A DNA stretch of 64,000 nt, taken from contig NZ_RQFO01000017.1 of the NCBI RefSeq assembly GCF_004770045.1, forward strand, positions 248,001 through 312,000. Reading direction: 5' to 3'. Below, piece by piece: positions 9,102 to 16,725 of this stretch (positions are counted from its first letter, which is position 1; every line of letters begins with the position of its first letter). The translations under genes were made by a program, and so were the position numbers. Below the pieces are notes generated by a model. It saw only the letters and a list, made by a program, of their open reading frames with translations. It made no database searches and was not told where the DNA came from. Origin of the DNA: Leptospira montravelensis (GTDB lineage: Bacteria; Spirochaetota; Leptospiria; Leptospirales; Leptospiraceae).

Positions 9102-9329
9102 TCAAGTTTGATGTTTTTCTCTTCGACTGATTAGGAGTTGTGAAATCGTTTGTTCCTCAGTCACATATTTCCTTTTTAAATAAGAAAGTGCATTGTTGAT
9201 AAAACGAGGCACTTTTTTTTCTGCATCTAACAAATCCATCTTAGTTAACATTAATTCATCGATGGTTGCGAGAGCCAAATTTCTTTGGCTCTGGTGTAAT
9301 TCAAAATCATCCTCGTCTTCAACTATCAT
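9102..9329 (-). CDS. Small hypothetical protein coupled to the MFS gene
   Basis: 75 residues, acidic at the start (MIVEDEDDFEL) and otherwise helical and charged, with no signal peptide or membrane segment. Its ATG overlaps the stop of the upstream MFS gene by 4 bases (ATGA), which argues that it is real and translationally coupled. No family recognised. Confidence 0.55.
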   Translation of the reverse strand: MIVEDEDDFELHQSQRNLALATIDELMLTKMDLLDAEKKVPRFINNALSYLKRKYVTEEQTISQLLISRREKHQT

Positions 9330-10681
9330 GTTTTTTCTTGGAAACGGTTGGCCGCCTCGACTCCTCTTTCTTCGTTTACAAACAAGTTAATAAGTAGTGA
9401 TAAAAAGTAAAAGAAAGCAACAACCAAGAAGGCATTTCTGAGAGTTACAAGTGTTTGGATGTATGCAAAAAGAAATAGTCCAGCAGCACCTGCAATTTTT
9501 CCAGAAAGTCCCCACATTCCAAAAAATTCTCCTGACTTGGATTCTGGACTAAAGATACCAACTAGTGCTCTTGACGCTGACTGAGTAGAACCAAGCCCCA
9601 TTCCTGCAAGGGAAGATATAAAAACAAACACCCACTGCACAGACCAATTTTTCCCAAGAACCATATTGATAAGGTTTGTAACATCATGAACAAAATAAAT
9701 CAATCCACAGGTTAATAGCCAGAGAACCAGTGTCAGGTTGAATGTTTTCTTTGCGCCAATACTATCCTGAATGACACCAAACGCAAGAGCACCAACAGCA
9801 GCAAAAATTTGGATAAAGATAAACATGGCTTGTTTATGTTCTGTTTCGATATGAATTTCATGAGAACCATATATGAAGGCAAAGGAAATGACAATCGCTA
9901 AGGCCGCCATTGTAAAAAACAAAGAAACTAGATAAATCATCAAATCCTTAAAGTGACTTGCATCTTTGAGTGTTTGTATCACTCGGTCTTTACCAATTTT
10001 AAAGTAATTTACCTTATGAGAAATCCCAAGTGGCAGGTGCGGTTCTTTTAAGAATAGAAAGGTAGGAATCGCAGCGATTAAGAAAAAAATTGCAGTATAA
10101 GGACCAACTAATTTTAAATTTTCGAAATTATCTAAAGAAATGGCACCGAGCTTCGTGGCAATGTAGACAGAACCAATTCCTCCGAAGTATCCGATTCCCC
10201 AGGCGTAGCCCGATATTTTTCCTAAATCATCTTTGGATCCTAGGAAGGGTAAAAAGCTAGAGGCAAAGTTTTCGCCGGATGCAAAGAAAAAATTAGAAAT
10301 TGCAACTAAAACAAAACCTAACCAAATCATACCAGGTTCAACATAATATAACAAGAAAGTGGCGACGATACAGCCTATATAACTTAGAAAAAGAAAAAAT
10401 TTCTTTTTAGAACTGTAATCAGAAATGGCACCAAAGATTGGCCCAGTCAACACGACTAAAACATAAGAGGCTGCCAAAGCCCATGCCCAAACCGACCTAC
10501 CATATTGAAAGGGATCACTGGAATTGGGATCAGAAGGAACGATTAAATTAGTGAAAATTTCACAATAAACGACACTGATAATGACTGTGGTATAAGATGA
10601 GTTCGCAAAATCGAACATACACCATCCGAATATTTCACGGTTTTTTTTCTTTTTGGCTTCCGGGTTTTTGTCTAGGGACAT
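9326..10681 (-). CDS. Atg22/UMF1-type MFS transporter
   Basis: About 451 residues from the ATG at 10681; the frame is open to a TTG at 10750 that adds 23 poorly hydrophobic residues. The N-terminal signature EIFGWCMFDFANSSYTTVI is diagnostic of the Vacuole effluxer Atg22 / UMF1 branch of the MFS. It has about 12 membrane helices and an MFS loop motif (GPIFGAISDYSSKKKFFL). Bacterial members are mostly uncharacterised; fungal Atg22 exports amino acids from the vacuole. The small 75-residue gene follows with an ATGA overlap. Confidence 0.85.
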   Translation of the reverse strand: MSLDKNPEAKKKKNREIFGWCMFDFANSSYTTVIISVVYCEIFTNLIVPSDPNSSDPFQYGRSVWAWALAASYVLVVLTGPIFGAISDYSSKKKFFLFLSYIGCIVATFLLYYVEPGMIWLGFVLVAISNFFFASGENFASSFLPFLGSKDDLGKISGYAWGIGYFGGIGSVYIATKLGAISLDNFENLKLVGPYTAIFFLIAAIPTFLFLKEPHLPLGISHKVNYFKIGKDRVIQTLKDASHFKDLMIYLVSLFFTMAALAIVISFAFIYGSHEIHIETEHKQAMFIFIQIFAAVGALAFGVIQDSIGAKKTFNLTLVLWLLTCGLIYFVHDVTNLINMVLGKNWSVQWVFVFISSLAGMGLGSTQSASRALVGIFSPESKSGEFFGMWGLSGKIAGAAGLFLFAYIQTLVTLRNAFLVVAFFYFLSLLINLFVNEERGVEAANRFQEKT

Positions 10682-10750
10682 AGAGGGTGATTGAATTTTC
10701 CTTGGTTGAAAGTAATTAAAGAGTTTCCCTCCCTTTCGTAAATCTGTCAA

Positions 10751-10990
10751 ATGATTAGTTCAGGTATGGATCCTTTCGATTTAAATTCCCTTATGAGACC
10801 CAAACGGGTCTGTTTATGTCGAATGGTGACGGAAGATGATTTAGTCCGTGCCATCCATGCGGGCGCCGTGACAATGGAACAAATCAGAGAAACCACAAGG
10901 GCCTCTACCGGCTGCGGCACCTGCTCCATGCAGGTCTACCACATCCTCCAGCGCGAATTGCAGAATCTCTCTCGGAGGAAAATTTCATGA
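10751..10990 (+). CDS. BFD-like [2Fe-2S]-binding protein
   Basis: 79 residues matching the bacterioferritin-associated ferredoxin domain: CLC near residue 21 and STGCGTC near 53-59 give the C-x-C ... C-x2-C set that ligates a 2Fe-2S cluster, with the usual helical segment (EDDLVRAIHAGAVTMEQIRE) between. BFD proteins deliver electrons to release iron from bacterioferritin or act as small Fe-S partners. The start could also be the ATG at 10766. Its end overlaps the RibD-like gene by 4 bases, and it diverges from the Atg22-type transporter. Confidence 0.8.
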   Translation: MISSGMDPFDLNSLMRPKRVCLCRMVTEDDLVRAIHAGAVTMEQIRETTRASTGCGTCSMQVYHILQRELQNLSRRKIS

Positions 10991-11628
10991 AATTATCGAT
11001 TAATATGGCGATGACCTTGGATGGAAAGGTAGTTCGCCCGGACGGCCGTTGGTATGGCCTGACTTCTTCGGAAGACAAAACTCAAATGGACGTCTACCGG
11101 TCCCAATCCGATGCTGTCCTCATCGGAAAAAACTCCATCATCAATGACAATCCCATTGTAAAAATCCGTGCGGTTCCCAATGCACTGAATCCGAGGCCAG
11201 TCATCCTTGTCAGAAAGGGCTCCCTCCCCCCAGACAAACATGTATTTGAAGAGTCTGACCACATTCCCCTCATTATCTGTACAAAATCAAACCTCAAAGA
11301 AATCAAAACAAGCCTAGAGAACAAAGCCGAGATTTTTGCTTTAGATTCGGATGATATAGATCCAAAAAAAGTCACAGGGATCCTCAAACGTAAAGGTTAC
11401 AAAAATGTCCTACTGGAAGGTGGGCCAAAACTCAATTTTTCCTTTTTGGAAGCCGACTTAGTCGATCGGATTTATCTTACGATTGTTCCTTATATTATTG
11501 GAAAAACAGGACTGGCAGGGATTGCCGATCGAAATTCGGAACTTCCCAACTTTGATAAGAATGGTTGGACCCTCAAAGACCATTTTACCAAAAGAAACGA
11601 AATCTTTCTCGTTTACGAAAAATCTTAA
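10987..11628 (+). CDS. RibD C-terminal-type reductase
   Basis: 213 residues, a stand-alone RibD_C/dihydrofolate-reductase-like domain. It opens with SINMAMTLDGKVV--DG and contains SDAVLIGKNSIINDNPIVKIR, GPKLNFSFLEADLVDRIYLTIVPYIIGKTG, all family hallmarks for NADPH-dependent reduction of the ribosylamino-pyrimidine in riboflavin synthesis. The deaminase half of classic RibD is absent. GGAGG lies 8 bases before the ATG, and the gene is coupled to the BFD gene. It may be the RibD reductase or a related reductase with another substrate. Confidence 0.82.
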   Translation: MKLSINMAMTLDGKVVRPDGRWYGLTSSEDKTQMDVYRSQSDAVLIGKNSIINDNPIVKIRAVPNALNPRPVILVRKGSLPPDKHVFEESDHIPLIICTKSNLKEIKTSLENKAEIFALDSDDIDPKKVTGILKRKGYKNVLLEGGPKLNFSFLEADLVDRIYLTIVPYIIGKTGLAGIADRNSELPNFDKNGWTLKDHFTKRNEIFLVYEKS

Positions 11629-11673
11629 AAAAAATTCTAAATTTTTTCGTTGACCAATTTTCCCAGCATTAAG

Positions 11674-11691
11674 TAGTTTGATATTAAACTA
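11674..11691. promoter_or_regulatory. Inverted-repeat operator before doxX
   Basis: TAGTTTGATATTAAACTA is a perfect 6-base dyad (TAGTTT/AAACTA) around six bases. It follows a TTGACC -35-like hexamer at 11650-11655 by 18 bases and so covers the expected -10. It lies 20 bases before the doxX start. The form (AGTTTgat..AAACT) is like MarR- or HxlR-type operators that often control DoxX genes; the regulator is not encoded nearby. Confidence 0.5.
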
Positions 11692-11710
11692 TTTAGCAAT
11701 AAGAGGTTAT

Positions 11711-12148
11711 ATGTTTTACAAACTACTCGCAACCAACAAAGACATCACACTCACGATCCTACGTGTAGTACTTGGTCTCGCCATTTTCCCACACGGAGCA
11801 CAAAAAGTTCTAGGAGCTTTCGGTGGATACGGATTCGAAGGAACTATGGGTTTTTTCTCTAGTTTAGGAATCCCTTATATCTTTGGAGTTCTCGCAATCA
11901 TTGCAGAATTTTTTGGAGCGATTGGACTTATCCTAGGACTCTTTACACGCCTTGCCGCATTTGGAATTGCGGTAACTATGGTTGTGGCAGCTGTGCTTGT
12001 ACACCTACCAAATGGTTTTTTTGTTAACAATAACGGTTATGGTTACGAATACCACATCCTTGCTGTAGGCATTGCACTTCCATTAATCATCAAAGGCGCT
12101 GGTTCGTTCTCTTTAGATGATATCATTGCACATAAAATCGAAGGATAA
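11711..12148 (+). CDS. DoxX family membrane protein
   Basis: 145 residues with four hydrophobic helices and the DoxX pattern: TLTILRVVLGLAIFPHGAQKVLGAFGG, then FFSSLGIP, EFFGAIGLILGLFTRLAAFGIAVTMVVAA and the conserved polar loop HLPNGFF-----GYEYHILAV. DoxX proteins sit in the inner membrane and are linked to sulfur/quinone redox or oxidative-stress responses. AAGAGG stands 6 bases before the ATG at 11711, which is why the longer frame from 11678 (which would run across the operator) is rejected. Confidence 0.88.
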   Translation: MFYKLLATNKDITLTILRVVLGLAIFPHGAQKVLGAFGGYGFEGTMGFFSSLGIPYIFGVLAIIAEFFGAIGLILGLFTRLAAFGIAVTMVVAAVLVHLPNGFFVNNNGYGYEYHILAVGIALPLIIKGAGSFSLDDIIAHKIEG

Positions 12149-12200
12149 TAAAAAATCATGACTAAGACTATCTAATAGTGTTAGCCAAACTTTAACCTCT

Positions 12201-12237
12201 CTGATTCCTTGTCTTAAATCCATTGATAAGGAATCGG
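12201..12237 (+). promoter_or_regulatory. Hairpin covering the lpxD ribosome-binding site
   Basis: GATTCCTTGTC (12203-12213) pairs with GATAAGGAATC (12225-12235) with one G-U pair, across an 11-base loop, and CT/GG extend it by one wobble and one pair. The right arm contains the AAGGA Shine-Dalgarno stretch that ends 8 bases before the lpxD ATG, so folding would hide it. Regulation of translation is inferred. Confidence 0.45.
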
Positions 12238-12239
12238 AG

Positions 12240-13298
12240 ATGACTCAAATCAATTTCACTACACTCCAATCATTACTCCCAGAAGCAAAGTTTCAAAATA
12301 CAGAAAGTATAGTTTCTCTTTCTTTTACTGGACTCACATCCCTTTCTTTGGCGACAGCAAATGACATTGCCTTTGTAGCATCTAAAACCTTTGTGAACGA
12401 AGCCAAAACTTCCAAAGCTTCCGTACTCATTGTATCTTCTGATATCGCCGATTCACTCACGGGAAAAGCTCTCATCATTGTACCTAAAGTAGAACTTGCG
12501 ACAGCAAAAATCATACGCCAATTTTTTCCCGAAAAACAACCCACAGGGAAACATAGCACACAAGTTGTTATCGATCCTTCGGCAAAAATTGGTTCTAATA
12601 CCGATATAGGACATTTTGTAACTATAGGCAAAAACTCTGTGATTGGAAATGACTGCATCATCGAAGACGGTGTCAAAATTGGCGACAATGTCCATATTGG
12701 TGATGGGGCAAGGATTGGAAAAAACTGTGTATTCTTCGACGATACCATCATCGGAAAACGTTTCATCGTATTTGGAAATTCTAGTTTTGGCGGTGACGGA
12801 TTTGGATTTGTTTTTGCTGGCGGCAAACACAATAAAATTCCACAAGTGGGTAGAGTTATCATTGGAGATGATGTGGAAGTCGGAAGTAACTGTACCATCG
12901 ATAGAGGTGCATTAGCAGATACCACGATTGGAAACGGATGTAAATTCGATAATATGGTTCATATTGCTCACAACTGTAAGGTGGGTGATCATGTAATTAT
13001 TGCTGGTCAATCTGGTCTTGCGGGAAGTGTCACATTGGAAAATAATGTGATCATAGGTGGAGCTTGTGCCATTAGTGACCACATAACTCTTGTCGAAGGA
13101 ACGATCATCGCTGGTGGATCAAGCTTGCGGACTTCACCAAAAACAAAAGATGTTTATGTGGGTTGGGATTTGGGACTCACTTTCCCTGAATTCCAAAAGT
13201 ATCGAGTAAACATCAAAAACATTGTGAATCTGAACAAATGGTTAAAACGAATTGAAAACATCGAAAAGAAAGTGGGGATCGAATCTAAAGAATCCTAA
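12240..13298 (+). CDS. lpxD: UDP-3-O-acyl-glucosamine N-acyltransferase LpxD
   Basis: 352 residues, the standard length. It has the uridine-binding N-terminal domain (about 1-105, including [13 protein letters not shown]), then a left-handed beta-helix of hexapeptide repeats (about 110-300) with the catalytic His segment [27 protein letters not shown], and a C-terminal helical tail ([23 protein letters not shown]). It adds the second acyl chain from acyl-ACP in lipid A synthesis at the inner face of the membrane. The gene stands alone, away from lpxA/fabZ, and begins behind a hairpin that includes its ribosome-binding site. Confidence 0.93.
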   Translation: MTQINFTTLQSLLPEAKFQNTESIVSLSFTGLTSLSLATANDIAFVASKTFVNEAKTSKASVLIVSSDIADSLTGKALIIVPKVELATAKIIRQFFPEKQPTGKHSTQVVIDPSAKIGSNTDIGHFVTIGKNSVIGNDCIIEDGVKIGDNVHIGDGARIGKNCVFFDDTIIGKRFIVFGNSSFGGDGFGFVFAGGKHNKIPQVGRVIIGDDVEVGSNCTIDRGALADTTIGNGCKFDNMVHIAHNCKVGDHVIIAGQSGLAGSVTLENNVIIGGACAISDHITLVEGTIIAGGSSLRTSPKTKDVYVGWDLGLTFPEFQKYRVNIKNIVNLNKWLKRIENIEKKVGIESKES

Positions 13299-13327
13299 AC
13301 CACTCGTTTCAATAGGAAACATGAATA

Positions 13328-13353
13328 TCACAGCTTACATCTGTAGGCTGTGA
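13328..13353. repeat. 12-bp inverted repeat after lpxD
   Basis: TCACAGCTTACA and TGTAGGCTGTGA form a near-perfect 12-base hairpin (one T/G mismatch that is a wobble in RNA) with a very short loop. It lies between the convergent lpxD and the minus-strand gene ending at 13376. No run of T follows on either strand, so a simple intrinsic terminator is not certain. Confidence 0.4.
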
Positions 13354-13375
13354 ACTTCAAACTCCTGAATGGTTT

Positions 13376-13819
13376 TCATTGAGTCCCAAGAGGTTTCTTG
13401 TAAAATTTAGCCTTCCCATAATACACCTCTGGTAATTTACTATCAGATAATTTATAAGAGTAACCATCAATGAAAACTTCCGTAATATGTAGGTAACTTT
13501 TTGAACTATATAACTTTTTCACGAAATCTGCATTAAAAAATTCGTCTTTAACTTCTAATACTTTATACTCTGCAACACAAGAAGAAATCCACCTTATAGA
13601 CGACTTGATGAATTTATTAGGATACACTCGATAACTCACCTCTTCCAATTCATTTCTCACAATAATCAATTCGCCTATTTCGACACTGTAAGAGAAAATA
13701 CCCTTGTGAAAAACATCACATTCTTTTTTACTAATCGATGCGTATATATCACTAGGAATGTCTGATTGCATTATAATCAAAAAGAAAATTATCAATTTTT
13801 TTATTTGGCATTTAAACAT
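13376..13819 (-). CDS. Secreted hypothetical protein
   Basis: 147 residues. A long hydrophobic N-terminus (KKLIIFFLIIMQSDIPSDIYA) is a likely signal peptide cleaved near residue 28. The rest is mixed beta, with two Cys (CDVFHKG and SSCVAEYKVLEVKDE) that could form a disulfide outside the cytoplasm. No family recognised. It is more AT-rich than its neighbours and stands alone, suggesting an accessory gene. Confidence 0.5.
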   Translation of the reverse strand: MFKCQIKKLIIFFLIIMQSDIPSDIYASISKKECDVFHKGIFSYSVEIGELIIVRNELEEVSYRVYPNKFIKSSIRWISSCVAEYKVLEVKDEFFNADFVKKLYSSKSYLHITEVFIDGYSYKLSDSKLPEVYYGKAKFYKKPLGTQ

Positions 13820-13845
13820 AAATAACTACACTTGATTTCCTAGAT

Positions 13846-14238
13846 TTACGAGACTGAATCCAAATACAACTGCACACGTGTTTTTACATCGTTTACAATC
13901 GTAGGATCAGGGAACGATACAAAATTCCCGTCGGGATCGGCCCAATGGAAATCCACTCTCTCTTTTTTCCTAAGACTTAAATAAAAAATGGGGGCTGGAT
14001 TCCTTCGGTTACCTTCCAAACCACCTAACCTAAGCGTGATGGATCCCATATCAGAGACAACCCATTCAAAGATCTCACCTTCAATTTTGGTTTTCCACCG
14101 AATGGGGAATAAAAGTTCAGAACTTGGATCAAAATTTTCTTGGTGATCCGAATTTGGATATTGCTCAGATAACCACCTATAGGCGATGATCGAAAATTCT
14201 TTTAAAATCGGTAAATCGTTTAGACCAATGGAATTCAT
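13846..14238 (-). CDS. Hypothetical cytosolic protein
   Basis: 130 residues without signal or membrane segment. The sequence is soluble, Trp/Asp-rich (KIEGEIFEWVVSDMGSITLRLGGLEGNRRN, VDFHWADPDGNFVSFPDP), and looks like a small alpha/beta domain. No family recognised. It lies downstream of mazG on the same strand but behind a good intrinsic terminator, so it is probably transcribed on its own. Confidence 0.55.
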   Translation of the reverse strand: MNSIGLNDLPILKEFSIIAYRWLSEQYPNSDHQENFDPSSELLFPIRWKTKIEGEIFEWVVSDMGSITLRLGGLEGNRRNPAPIFYLSLRKKERVDFHWADPDGNFVSFPDPTIVNDVKTRVQLYLDSVS

Positions 14239-14269
14239 ACTACTCTCATTTTACGAAATTGGCGTTTAT

Positions 14270-14302
14270 ATAAAAAATTTCACTTTATTTTAGATAAAGT
14301 GA
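14270..14302 (-). terminator. Intrinsic terminator of mazG
   Basis: On the minus strand a perfect 9-base hairpin (TCACTTTAT-loop-ATAAAGTGA, loop of 5) starts 17 bases after the mazG stop and is followed by AATTTTTTA. This is a good intrinsic terminator in form and orientation. Confidence 0.7.
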
Positions 14303-14318
14303 TCCCAATTAATTTGGT

Positions 14319-15164
14319 TCAATGTTTCTCTTTTAACTGCAACTTTGCTTTGTCCCAAAACTGATCTAGTTCTGCAAGGGAATGATCTTTTAAGGTTTTC
14401 CCGGTTTGTTCAACAAGACCTTCTACATGACGAAATCGACTTTCAAATTTTTCATTGGCACGACGCAAACAAGTTTCTGGATCAATTGAAAGTTTGCGAG
14501 ATAAATTGACGAGCAAAAAGAAAAGATCACCTAACTCATCTTCAATGCGTTCGTCATAAGGTAATTTTTTTAAATTTAAGGAACCTTTGGTTTTTAGCTC
14601 TTTGTCTAGTTCGCCTATTTCTTCTTGGAACTTTTCAAAAACTCCCGAAACAGTTGGCCAATCAAATCCCTGTTTTGTGACCTTACTTTGGATTTTTTCA
14701 GATCGTTGGATGGCGGGTAGGGCTTTTGGAATTCCTGATAAAATACTTTTGTCTGAATCTGTTTTCCCTTTCGATTCTTTTTCTTTTTGTTTTAGTTGGT
14801 CCCACTGCGTAAGAACCTGCTCACCCGAATTAATTCCCGATTGATCTCCATAAACATGTGGGTGGCGATAAACCAATTTTTGGAAAACATCGTTTGCCAC
14901 ATCTTGAAATGAGAAGGCTCCCCTCTCTCGTGCCAGCTGGCTATGGAAGGTAATCTGAAAGAGTAAATCACCTAGTTCTTCTTTTAAATGATTATCGTCT
15001 CCCCTTTCGATCGTATCTACAACTTCATACGTTTCTTCGAGTAAATGGGGGATGACGGAAAGATGGGTCTGTTCTTTATCCCAAGGACAACCTTCTGGAC
15101 TTCGCAAGTCGGCCGTAAGAGCCAGCAGATTTTCCAAGGGTGAATCAAAATTAGGAGGGTTCAC
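14319..15164 (-). CDS. mazG: Nucleoside triphosphate pyrophosphohydrolase MazG
   Basis: 281 residues with the tandem MazG domains of the E. coli enzyme. The first has LRSPEGCPWDKEQTHLSVIPHLLEETYEVVDTIE and EELGDLLFQITFHS, the second GFDWPTVSGVFEKFQEEIGELDKEL and RIEDELGDLFFLLVNLSRKL, giving two EExxE...ExxD metal sites. It hydrolyses (d)NTPs to monophosphates in the cytosol for nucleotide-pool cleaning and ppGpp moderation. It is followed by an intrinsic terminator and diverges from the DUF6580 gene upstream. Confidence 0.93.
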   Translation of the reverse strand: MNPPNFDSPLENLLALTADLRSPEGCPWDKEQTHLSVIPHLLEETYEVVDTIERGDDNHLKEELGDLLFQITFHSQLARERGAFSFQDVANDVFQKLVYRHPHVYGDQSGINSGEQVLTQWDQLKQKEKESKGKTDSDKSILSGIPKALPAIQRSEKIQSKVTKQGFDWPTVSGVFEKFQEEIGELDKELKTKGSLNLKKLPYDERIEDELGDLFFLLVNLSRKLSIDPETCLRRANEKFESRFRHVEGLVEQTGKTLKDHSLAELDQFWDKAKLQLKEKH

Positions 15165-15247
15165 TGATTGTATTTTTCCCGAACCATGCGGGAAGCAAAC
15201 GGAAATTTTATCTTGCGAAAGGCCCCCCCCTTTACGAGTCTATCCCT

Positions 15248-15760
15248 ATGTTCCAATCTCGTGTCTCCGTTGCCATCCTTATGGTGATCGCTACTGTCAT
15301 CAGCCGTATCCTACCACACCCACCGAATTTTACGCCCATTTTGGCCGTTTCTTTGTTTTCGGGTGCTTATTTGACAGACAGACGAATTGCTCTTTTTGTT
15401 CCCATTCTAGCAATGTTGGTTTCCGATTATTTCATCGGGTTTCATAACCTAATGCCAGTAGTTTATGGATTTATGATCCTTGCGGTTCTCTTTGGCAAAC
15501 AAATTGGATCTTCTTTTACAAAATCCTTGGGATTCACAGTGGTCGGATCGGTAGTTTTCTTTATTCTGACAAACCTTGCAGTTTGGGCAACAAGTGGGAT
15601 GTATACATTAGATGCACCTGGACTTACCGCTTGTTTTACACTCGCTATTCCTTTTTTCCAAAACTCAATTGTTGGTGATTTAGTATATTCTGGAATCCTA
15701 TTTGGTTCAATGGCTTTCCTCAATCGTACAGTATTTGTTACCGCAAAACAAAACGCTTAA
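15248..15760 (+). CDS. DUF6580 family membrane protein
   Basis: 170 residues with about five hydrophobic helices. The N-terminal pattern RILPHPPNFTPILAVSLFSGAYL is characteristic of the DUF6580 family, and the later LMPVVYGFMIL and NSIVGDLVYSGILFG follow its usual layout. The fold resembles ECF-type S components, so a small-molecule uptake role is possible, but no ligand is known. It has its own upstream gap of about 80 bases, divergent from mazG, and converges with the ATP-grasp gene. Confidence 0.72.
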   Translation: MFQSRVSVAILMVIATVISRILPHPPNFTPILAVSLFSGAYLTDRRIALFVPILAMLVSDYFIGFHNLMPVVYGFMILAVLFGKQIGSSFTKSLGFTVVGSVVFFILTNLAVWATSGMYTLDAPGLTACFTLAIPFFQNSIVGDLVYSGILFGSMAFLNRTVFVTAKQNA

Positions 15761-15774
15761 AGTTAAGTATCTAT

Positions 15775-16725
15775 TTACAACTCTTGAAACATTCGGTGGA
15801 CTCGTGTCTTAGGACCATCCGCCGAATCCTTTACCTTCTCCACTAACTGCAAACGATCTCTTAAACCCATACGGTTCGCAATCTGGATTCCAAGACCTGG
15901 TCTTGCATTCATTTCGAGTAACAACGGCCCTCGCGTTTCATCGAGAACAATATCCACACCTAGGTATCCGAGACCGGACATATCGTAACAACGTGAAGCC
16001 ATTTCTAAAATTGTTTCCCAATGAGGAATCACCCTTCCACTTAATTCCTGTTTTGTGTCCGGATGTTGGTATATATTTTTATCGTTACAAACGGAATGAG
16101 TGAGAGTTCCTGTCCTAAGATCTACGCCAACTCCGAGTGCCCCTTGGTGGAGATTGGCCCTACCACCAGATTCTTTTGTTGGCAAACGTAACATAGCCAT
16201 TACAGGATATCCTAAAAATACAATCACACGAATGTCTGGGATCCCACGATAAGAGATCTCGCGAAAGAAGGAATGGCATTCCAACCTTTCTTGTAATATA
16301 CAAGAATCAGAGTTGCCATCCAAAGAATAAAGTCCGGATAAAATTCCTGAGACATGATGGTATAATTCCTTTTCGGTAATTTTTTTACCATCTACTTTAT
16401 GATATAACATAGATCCATTGATTGATTCCGATTCACCAGTTATAACAAGAATTCCATTCCCCATACCACCGTTAGCTGGTTTGACAACAAATCCAGGTTT
16501 TCCATGAATCAGTTCTTTGGTTCCTCGAATTCCACCAAAAGTATCGACAACACCATAATGGTAGGGCATAGGAACATGAAACTGCCTGGCAAGTTCTGAT
16601 GTTTTCCATTTATCATCCACTAAAGGGTAATATTCTCTAGGGTTGTAAGGTAAAATATACTCCCCGATCCTTCGATTGATTCCGAGGATTCCCTCCTCTT
16701 CAAATTTTTTGAAAAGAGAGATCAT
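15775..16725 (-). CDS. RimK-related ATP-grasp alpha-L-glutamate ligase-like protein
   Basis: 316 residues with ATP-grasp marks: DDKWKTSELARQFHVPMP near the start, the ATP-binding loop FVVKPANGGMGNGILVI, DIRVIVFLGYPVMAMLRLP, and the Mg-binding end LLLEMNARPGLGIQIANR. This is the 'alpha-L-glutamate ligase-like' branch that is typically encoded beside a 7TM transglutaminase-like protein and a RimK-linked retropepsin, exactly as here. It should join an amino acid or amine to a carboxylate using ATP; substrate unknown. It is the last gene of the operon and overlaps the gene before it by 4 bases. Confidence 0.87.
   Translation of the reverse strand: MISLFKKFEEEGILGINRRIGEYILPYNPREYYPLVDDKWKTSELARQFHVPMPYHYGVVDTFGGIRGTKELIHGKPGFVVKPANGGMGNGILVITGESESINGSMLYHKVDGKKITEKELYHHVSGILSGLYSLDGNSDSCILQERLECHSFFREISYRGIPDIRVIVFLGYPVMAMLRLPTKESGGRANLHQGALGVGVDLRTGTLTHSVCNDKNIYQHPDTKQELSGRVIPHWETILEMASRCYDMSGLGYLGVDIVLDETRGPLLLEMNARPGLGIQIANRMGLRDRLQLVEKVKDSADGPKTRVHRMFQEL

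Noticed and set aside
10682..10750. Start of the Atg22-type transporter at the TTG 10750
   Set aside because: It adds 23 hydrophilic residues not seen in the family, and leaves no room for a promoter against the divergent BFD gene.
11630..11648. AT-only hairpin after the RibD-like gene as a terminator
   Set aside because: AAAAAATT/AATTTTTT pairing is weak and common by chance in AT-rich DNA; no GC-rich stem.
13328..13353. Bidirectional intrinsic terminator after lpxD
   Set aside because: Stem is good but no T-run follows on either strand and the loop is too short, so it is listed only as an inverted repeat.
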